A stretch of 51,688 nt of DNA, from NCBI GenBank assembly GCA_003214355.1, contig QCLS01000008.1, positions 1 to 51,688 of the forward strand. Direction: 5' to 3'. The notes beneath the pieces were generated by a model, which was not told the DNA's origin, ran no database searches, and saw only the letters and a list, made by a program, of their open reading frames with translations. Positions within the stretch are counted from its first letter, which is position 1; every line of letters begins with the position of its first letter. Of this stretch, positions 46,299 to 51,688 are shown piece after piece. The translations under genes and the position numbers were made by a program. The DNA comes from Prochlorococcus sp. AG-418-C09 (GTDB taxonomy: Bacteria; Cyanobacteriota; Cyanobacteriia; PCC-6307; Cyanobiaceae).

Positions 46299-49199
46299 AT
46301 GTCGAGTCATAGCAATAATATTGAAAACGAAAAATTAATAACTATTAGAGGAGCTCGTCAACACAACCTTAAAAATATTGATCTGGCTTTACCTCGTAAT
46401 AAATTCATAGTTTTTACTGGTGTTAGTGGAAGCGGTAAAAGCTCATTGGCTTTTGATACTATCTTTGCTGAAGGCCAAAGAAGATATGTTGAAAGTCTTT
46501 CTGCTTATGCAAGGCAATTTCTTGGACAAGTTGATAAACCTGATGTTGATAATATTGAGGGATTGTCTCCAGCTATATCTATTGATCAAAAATCTACTAG
46601 TCATAATCCTAGATCAACAGTTGGAACAGTAACTGAAATTCAAGATTATTTAAGATTGCTCTTTGGACGAGCAGGCGAACCTCATTGTCATCATTGTGGT
46701 AAGAAAATTAGTCCTCAAACTATTGATGAAATGGTCGATCAAATATTGTTATTACCAGAAGGGACAAGATATCAAATTCTTTCTCCTGTCGTAAGAGGTA
46801 AGAAAGGCACTCATGCAAAATTGATTAATAGCCTTGCATCTGAAGGTTTTGCTAGAGTTAGAATTAATGGGGAAGTTAGAGAATTAGCTGATAGTATTGA
46901 ATTAGATAAAAATCAAATTCATAATATTGAAGTTGTAGTTGATAGATTAATTGCTAGAGAAGGAATTGAAGAAAGGCTAAATGATTCTTTAAGAACAGCC
47001 CTGAAAAGAGGTGATGGTTTATCAATAATTGAGGTTGTTCCAAAAAAAGGTCAGAAACTACCAGAGGATATTGTAAGAGAAAGATTATATTCTGAAAATT
47101 TTGCTTGTCCTGAACATGGATCAATTATTGAAGAATTATCTCCTCGATTATTTTCTTTTAATAGTCCTTATGGAGCGTGCCCAGATTGCCATGGAATAGG
47201 TTTTCTCAAGAAGTTTACTTTTGAGAGGGTTATTCCAGAACCATCTTTGCCAGTTTATGCTGCAGTAGCTCCGTGGAGCGAAAAAGATAATACATATTAT
47301 TTTTCATTATTATTTTCAGTTGGTCAGGCTTATGGTTTTGAATTAAAAACCCCTTGGAAGGATTTATCTGAATTGCAGCAAAAAGTTTTATTATTTGGAT
47401 CTGACAAACCAATTTTAATTCAAGCAGATAGTAGATTTAATAATTCTTCTGGTTTTGAGAGACCTTTTGAAGGTATTTTAAATATTTTGGAACGTCAATA
47501 CAAAGAAACTAATGGCGAAGCCGTTAAGCAAAAATTAGAAAAGTATCTTGAATTAGTTCCTTGTAAAACTTGTTCTGGTAAAAGATTGCGACCTGAAGCT
47601 TTAGCAGTAAAAGTAGGTCCGTATTCAATAACTGATTTAACCTCTATCAGTGTTTATGAGACTCTTAATCATATTGAGTCGATAATGGGTTTAGATAATA
47701 AATCGAATAATAATATTATTTTATCGGAAAGGCAAAAACAAATTGGAGAATTAGTTTTAAAAGAAATTAGACTTAGATTAAAGTTTCTTCTAGATGTTGG
47801 ATTAGATTATCTTACTCTTGATAGGCCTGCAATGACTTTATCCGGTGGTGAGGCTCAAAGAATTAGGCTTGCTACGCAAATTGGAGCTGGCTTGACAGGA
47901 GTGCTTTATGTTTTAGATGAACCTAGTATCGGTTTGCATCAAAGAGATAATGATAGATTATTAAAAACACTTAAAAAATTAAGAGATTTAGGCAATACAT
48001 TAGTTGTTGTTGAGCATGACGAAGATACTATGAAAGCCGCAGATTATATTGTAGATATTGGACCAGGAGCTGGAGTTTATGGTGGAGAAATTATTGCTAA
48101 AGGTTCTTATGATGATGTTTTAAAAGCAAAAAAATCTTTGACAGGGGCATATTTAAGCGGAAGAAAATCAATCCCCACTCCGAATGAAAGACGGTCAGCA
48201 GTAAAAAAAAGTTTGTTATTGAATAATTGCAGTAAAAATAACCTCAAAAATATTTCTGTAGAGTTTCCTCTTGGAAGATTAGTTGCAGTCACAGGAGTCA
48301 GTGGTAGTGGTAAGAGTACATTGGTCAATGAACTTTTACATCCTGCATTGTCTCACTCATTGGGTTTAAAAGTTCCTTTTCCAAAGGGATTAACCGAACT
48401 TAAAGGGATTAAAGCTATAGATAAAGTAATTGTTATTGATCAGTCTCCAATTGGACGAACACCTAGATCAAATCCTGCTACTTATACAGGTGCTTTTGAT
48501 CCTATAAGACAAGTTTTTGCTTCTACAGTTGAAGCTAAAGCTAGAGGTTATCAGGCTGGTCAATTTAGTTTTAATGTTAAAGGTGGAAGATGCGAGGCTT
48601 GTAGAGGTCAAGGAGTTAATGTAATTGAAATGAATTTCTTACCAGATGTTTATGTTCAATGTGAAGTTTGTAAAGGTGCAAGATTCAATAGAGAAACTCT
48701 TCAAGTCAAATATAAAGGATATACAATTTCTGATGTATTAGAAATGACTGTAGAGCAAGCTGCAGATGTTTTTTCTGCAATTCCTCAAGCGGCAGAGAGA
48801 TTATCAACATTAGTTGATGTTGGATTAGGTTATGTAAAATTAGGCCAGCCAGCTCCAACCTTATCTGGTGGTGAGGCTCAAAGGGTCAAATTGGCGACTG
48901 AGCTTTCAAAACGTGCTACAGGCAAGACTCTTTATCTAATTGATGAACCTACTACTGGATTAAGTTTTTATGATGTTCATAAGTTGATGGATGTTATTCA
49001 AAGGCTTGTTGATAAAGGAAATTCAGTTATTGTTATTGAGCATAATTTAGATGTTATTAGATGCTCTGATTGGATAATTGATTTAGGTCCTGATGGAGGA
49101 GATAAAGGCGGACAAATAATTGTAGAGGGTACTCCAGAGGATGTAGCTAAGCATCCTTCAAGTCATACTGCTAAATATCTCAAGGAGGTCTTATCTTAA
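46299..49199 (+). CDS. uvrA: Excinuclease ABC subunit A
   Basis: 966 aa. The damage-recognition ATPase of nucleotide excision repair. Two ABC halves: the first Walker A is GVSGSGKSSLAFDTI with signature LSGGEAQRIRLATQIG; the second is GVSGSGKSTLVNELL with LSGGEAQRVKLATELS. Zinc sites are CHHCGKK (with the C-x-x-C of the first domain), CPDCHGIG with CKTCSGK, and CEACRGQG with CEVCKGA. A TATAAT at 46259-46264 lies 35 bp upstream of the ATG and may give its own promoter. No clear LexA box was seen. Confidence 0.98.
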   Translation: MSSHSNNIENEKLITIRGARQHNLKNIDLALPRNKFIVFTGVSGSGKSSLAFDTIFAEGQRRYVESLSAYARQFLGQVDKPDVDNIEGLSPAISIDQKSTSHNPRSTVGTVTEIQDYLRLLFGRAGEPHCHHCGKKISPQTIDEMVDQILLLPEGTRYQILSPVVRGKKGTHAKLINSLASEGFARVRINGEVRELADSIELDKNQIHNIEVVVDRLIAREGIEERLNDSLRTALKRGDGLSIIEVVPKKGQKLPEDIVRERLYSENFACPEHGSIIEELSPRLFSFNSPYGACPDCHGIGFLKKFTFERVIPEPSLPVYAAVAPWSEKDNTYYFSLLFSVGQAYGFELKTPWKDLSELQQKVLLFGSDKPILIQADSRFNNSSGFERPFEGILNILERQYKETNGEAVKQKLEKYLELVPCKTCSGKRLRPEALAVKVGPYSITDLTSISVYETLNHIESIMGLDNKSNNNIILSERQKQIGELVLKEIRLRLKFLLDVGLDYLTLDRPAMTLSGGEAQRIRLATQIGAGLTGVLYVLDEPSIGLHQRDNDRLLKTLKKLRDLGNTLVVVEHDEDTMKAADYIVDIGPGAGVYGGEIIAKGSYDDVLKAKKSLTGAYLSGRKSIPTPNERRSAVKKSLLLNNCSKNNLKNISVEFPLGRLVAVTGVSGSGKSTLVNELLHPALSHSLGLKVPFPKGLTELKGIKAIDKVIVIDQSPIGRTPRSNPATYTGAFDPIRQVFASTVEAKARGYQAGQFSFNVKGGRCEACRGQGVNVIEMNFLPDVYVQCEVCKGARFNRETLQVKYKGYTISDVLEMTVEQAADVFSAIPQAAERLSTLVDVGLGYVKLGQPAPTLSGGEAQRVKLATELSKRATGKTLYLIDEPTTGLSFYDVHKLMDVIQRLVDKGNSVIVIEHNLDVIRCSDWIIDLGPDGGDKGGQIIVEGTPEDVAKHPSSHTAKYLKEVLS

Positions 49200-49390
49200 T
49201 ATTGTTGTAATTCTTTGTATATCTTTTTTATTTGAATGTAAAAGATTGATGAATTATTCTCTGAAGCCATTGCTACTACAAGTTATTTCTAATTTTTTTA
49301 CAACGTTTTATATGAAATCATAACGCTTTCTTAATATTTGAACTACTATTAATGCTTTATTAATAATTTTATATCTATGGAATTATGTAA

Positions 49391-50818
49391 ATGGGTTTAA
49401 GAATTTTACATTTACATCTACATGGGCTTATTCGTTCCAATAACCTTGAACTAGGTAGAGATCCTGATACTGGAGGTCAAACTCAGTATGTTTTAGAGTT
49501 AGTTAAAAGTTTGGCAAATACTTCTGAAGTAGAAAGCGTAGATTTGGTTACTAGATTAATTAAAGATAAAAAAGTTAAAAACATTTATTCTGAGCCGGAT
49601 GAATTTATTGAGTTAGGTGCGAGAATTCGTCGATTTCAATTTGGCCCAGAAAAATATTTGAGAAAGGAGTTGTTATGGCCCTATTTAGATCAACTAATTG
49701 AAACATTAACTGACTTTTATGGAAGATCGGAAAACAGGCTTGATTGGATTCATGCTCATTATGCGGATGCTGGCTATGTTGGAGTTCGTTTGAGTAAAAT
49801 TCTTAATGTGCCTCTAGTATTTACTTCTCATTCTTTAGGTAGGGAAAAGAAGAGAAAATTGCTTGAATCAGGATTAAATATTAAGCAAATTGAAAAAACT
49901 TATTTTATCAGTAAAAGAATTCAAGCAGAGGAAGAGGCTTTAGAAGAATCAGCTGTCGTTGTTGCAAGCACTAAGCAAGAAATTGAACATCAATATTCAG
50001 ACTATTATTCCTTTAATTCTTCAAAAGCAACAGTTATTCCTCCTGGGGTAGATCATAAAAAATTTCATCACATACATTCAACTACAGAGACAAGTGATAT
50101 TGATCAATTGGTTCAACCTTTTTTAATTAATAGTTCCAAGCCGCCGTTATTGGCAATTTCTAGAGCTGTAAGAAGAAAAAATATTCCCTCACTTGTTGAA
50201 GCTTACGGCAAATCTGAAAAACTTAAAAAAAGTACCAATTTGATTCTTATTCTTGGATGTCGTGAAAGTTTGAGTAAATTAGATTCTCAGCAAAGAGAGG
50301 TTTTCCAACAGATTTTTGAAATCGTAGATAAATATAATTTGTATGGAAAAGTAGCATATCCTAAGAAACATGAATCGTCGCAAGTGCCTTCAATGTATAG
50401 ATGGGCAGCTAGTAGGGGAGGAGTTTTTGTTAATCCTGCATTAACCGAACCCTTTGGCTTGACATTGTTAGAAGCTGCAGCATGTGGTTTACCAATGGTT
50501 GCTACAGATGATGGAGGACCCAGGGATATAAAAAGTAAATGTGAAAATGGTATTCTGACTGATGTCACTGATTTGAATACTTTAAAAAATAATCTTGAAA
50601 ATGCTTTTTTAAGTAAAAATCAGTGGAAATTATGGAGTAGAAATGGTATTGAAGCGGTTACAAGGCATTTTACTTGGGGAAATCATGTAAGAAGTTATTT
50701 GCTAAATTTATCAAAAAATAATCATCAATTGAGTGATGTTTACTCTTCTGGGATCAAATTTAGTTGTCTAAAAGGTAATTCTTCACTTATAAAGCCCCAT
50801 TCATCAAAAACTTCTTGA
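49391..50818 (+). CDS. sps: Sucrose-phosphate synthase (glucosyltransferase domain only)
   Basis: 475 aa, GT4 family. The N-terminal ELGRDPDTGGQTQYVLELVKSL is the sugar-phosphate-binding signature of SPS; the C-terminal nucleotide-sugar site has EPFGLTLLEAAACGLPMVATDDGGP. It would make sucrose-6-phosphate from UDP-glucose and fructose-6-phosphate, for osmoprotection or carbon storage. No phosphatase (SPP, HAD-type) domain follows and no spp gene is in the window, so the second step must be elsewhere. Its 3' end overlaps the antiparallel 80-aa gene by 79 bp. A 191-bp gap without visible structure precedes it. Confidence 0.9.
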   Translation: MGLRILHLHLHGLIRSNNLELGRDPDTGGQTQYVLELVKSLANTSEVESVDLVTRLIKDKKVKNIYSEPDEFIELGARIRRFQFGPEKYLRKELLWPYLDQLIETLTDFYGRSENRLDWIHAHYADAGYVGVRLSKILNVPLVFTSHSLGREKKRKLLESGLNIKQIEKTYFISKRIQAEEEALEESAVVVASTKQEIEHQYSDYYSFNSSKATVIPPGVDHKKFHHIHSTTETSDIDQLVQPFLINSSKPPLLAISRAVRRKNIPSLVEAYGKSEKLKKSTNLILILGCRESLSKLDSQQREVFQQIFEIVDKYNLYGKVAYPKKHESSQVPSMYRWAASRGGVFVNPALTEPFGLTLLEAAACGLPMVATDDGGPRDIKSKCENGILTDVTDLNTLKNNLENAFLSKNQWKLWSRNGIEAVTRHFTWGNHVRSYLLNLSKNNHQLSDVYSSGIKFSCLKGNSSLIKPHSSKTS

Positions 50819-50982
50819 TCAGAGTGGATGATTAACTGACCGTTTTGCGATTTTTTTAACTGAAATCCTTTTTGGGATAATTTCTTCATTAGCTTGGCGC
50901 TTTCTTCAAACCTAAAAGCCATTGCTTCAAGACTTGCGCAATCACTTGTTAAGCCTTTGTCTTTCCATGTAAAAAAAGCCAT
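50740..50982 (-). CDS. Small conserved hypothetical protein upstream of sps end
   Basis: 80 aa from the ATG at 50982 (MAFFTWKDKGLTSDCASLEAM); the frame is open further up to 51042 but that part overlaps mraY. It starts 3 bp after the mraY stop on the same strand. A helical middle (MAFRFEESAKLMKKLSQKGFQL) is followed by a strand-like QNGQLIIHSD and an acidic tail. It is predicted soluble. I recall it beside mraY in other Prochlorococcus. Its 3' end overlaps sps by 79 bp on the opposite strand. No function is known. Confidence 0.75.
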   Translation of the reverse strand: MAFFTWKDKGLTSDCASLEAMAFRFEESAKLMKKLSQKGFQLKKSQNGQLIIHSDQEVFDEWGFISEELPFRQLNLIPEE

Positions 50983-50984
50983 TT

Positions 50985-51688
50985 TCAAAAACTGATTTCT
51001 AAAACTATAACTAAAAACATAAACATTATGTTTATTTTCCAAAAAGTTTCAACTATTTTTTCTTCTTGGATCCCTTTTAGTTCAAAATGGTGATGTATTG
51101 GTGACATCAGGAATAGTCTTTTTCCTTTTAATAAAAATCTTTTTGTCAATTTAAAGTAGCTAACTTGAAGTATTACTGAAAAGGTTTCTACTATAAATAT
51201 TCCAGATAAAGCTATTGTGGTATAAAAGCTATTACTCAGAACGCAAATAAATCCCAAAATTGCACCAAGGCATAAAGATCCAGTATCACCTAAAAATATT
51301 TGTGCTGGAAATTTATTATATTTTAAAAAACCTAGACATATGCCAGATAAGGAGAAACAGAGAAAACTATATATAATTAAACTTTGATCGTTTCTTAATA
51401 ATATTTCTGTGCCTAATCCACAAAAAGTTATTGCATTGCATCCTACTGCTAACCCATCAAGTCCATCCGTCAAATTTACTGCATTGCTTAATCCTACAAT
51501 AATTAAAAATATTAGCGCAAATACCAGTGTTTCAAACAAAAGAGTATTGCTCTGAATTCCAATATCAAAATTCAAAATCTCACTCTCTTTTGCCATGAAT
51601 ATAAATAATATTGCAATTAATGACTGTAGAGTGAATTTATTTTTTGTATTTAAACCTAGATTCGTTTGGTTTCTGATACTTAACAAGT
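50985..51688 (-). CDS. mraY: Phospho-N-acetylmuramoyl-pentapeptide transferase, 5' part outside window
   Basis: At least 234 codons are visible; MraY is about 350 aa, so roughly a third is missing beyond the right edge and the TTG at 51686 is not a true start. It attaches phospho-MurNAc-pentapeptide to the undecaprenyl carrier (lipid I). Visible family motifs: NAVNLTDGLDGLA, IFLGDTGSLCLGA and RFLLKGKRLFLMSPIHHHFEL, among several membrane segments. It belongs with murB and murC in the same peptidoglycan pathway. The 80-aa gene follows with a 2-bp gap. Confidence 0.95.
   Translation of the reverse strand, partial: LLSIRNQTNLGLNTKNKFTLQSLIAILFIFMAKESEILNFDIGIQSNTLLFETLVFALIFLIIVGLSNAVNLTDGLDGLAVGCNAITFCGLGTEILLRNDQSLIIYSFLCFSLSGICLGFLKYNKFPAQIFLGDTGSLCLGAILGFICVLSNSFYTTIALSGIFIVETFSVILQVSYFKLTKRFLLKGKRLFLMSPIHHHFELKGIQEEKIVETFWKINIMFMFLVIVLEISF

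Overview
The window is a low-GC (roughly 30 percent by eye), tightly packed piece of a marine picocyanobacterial chromosome, most probably high-light Prochlorococcus. The evidence is the gene order around the replication origin: dnaN, a PRC-barrel-like protein, purL, purF, a gyrA/parC-like gene, a TPR protein, queG, DUF502, nusB, ftsY, an SpoIIE-type phosphatase, argH, an RRM protein, dus, msrB, grpE, dnaJ, a TusA-like protein, rsgA, ybaB, murB, murC, gap2, thiL, a cyclophilin, efp, accB, pdxA, an epimerase, cbiD and guaA. This order matches what I recall from Prochlorococcus genomes. Cyanobacterial traits (CYP38-like lumenal cyclophilin, Gap2, CbiD, DUF1400, sucrose-phosphate synthase) agree. 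The window is the reverse complement of the usual numbering. No rRNA, tRNA or CRISPR array was seen.

Layout. (1) 1-1518: the 3' part of a gene for a TPR-sulfotransferase protein, broken by the window edge, followed by non-coding DNA. (2) 1519-4414: a small island at the 3' end of guaA. It is bounded by a 22-bp imperfect duplicate of the guaA terminus (1519-1540 against 4415-4436, 20/22 identical, encoding the same last six residues and stop). It holds a TPR protein, a DnaB-type helicase lacking the DnaB N-terminal domain, an unrecognised 157-aa protein, and three tandem pairs of an 11-bp repeat near its two ends. No integrase is visible. (3) 4415-40604: housekeeping genes for nucleotide, cobalamin, pyridoxine, thiamine, fatty-acid, peptidoglycan and arginine synthesis, protein folding, ribosome maturation and membrane targeting. 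(4) 40605-40961: the likely oriC, with four good DnaA boxes, an AT-rich stretch, and a 12-codon mini-ORF whose start duplicates the dnaN start. (5) 40962-51688: the other replichore, with thrC, DUF1400 and a UbiB-like kinase read towards the origin, then recN and uvrA, a sucrose-phosphate synthase, a small conserved protein and a partial mraY.

How the genes work together. dnaN, the PRC-barrel-like gene and purL are separated by only 3 nt each and, with purF, look like one operon joining the replication clamp to purine synthesis. grpE, dnaJ, tusA-like and rsgA form a compact chaperone and ribosome-maturation cluster with overlapping frames. murC and murB are consecutive. efp and accB share a TAATG junction. 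recN and uvrA are a DNA-repair pair. Most neighbours are separated by only a few bases or overlap. The guaA-flanking island and the dnaN leader are the least ordinary parts of the window.
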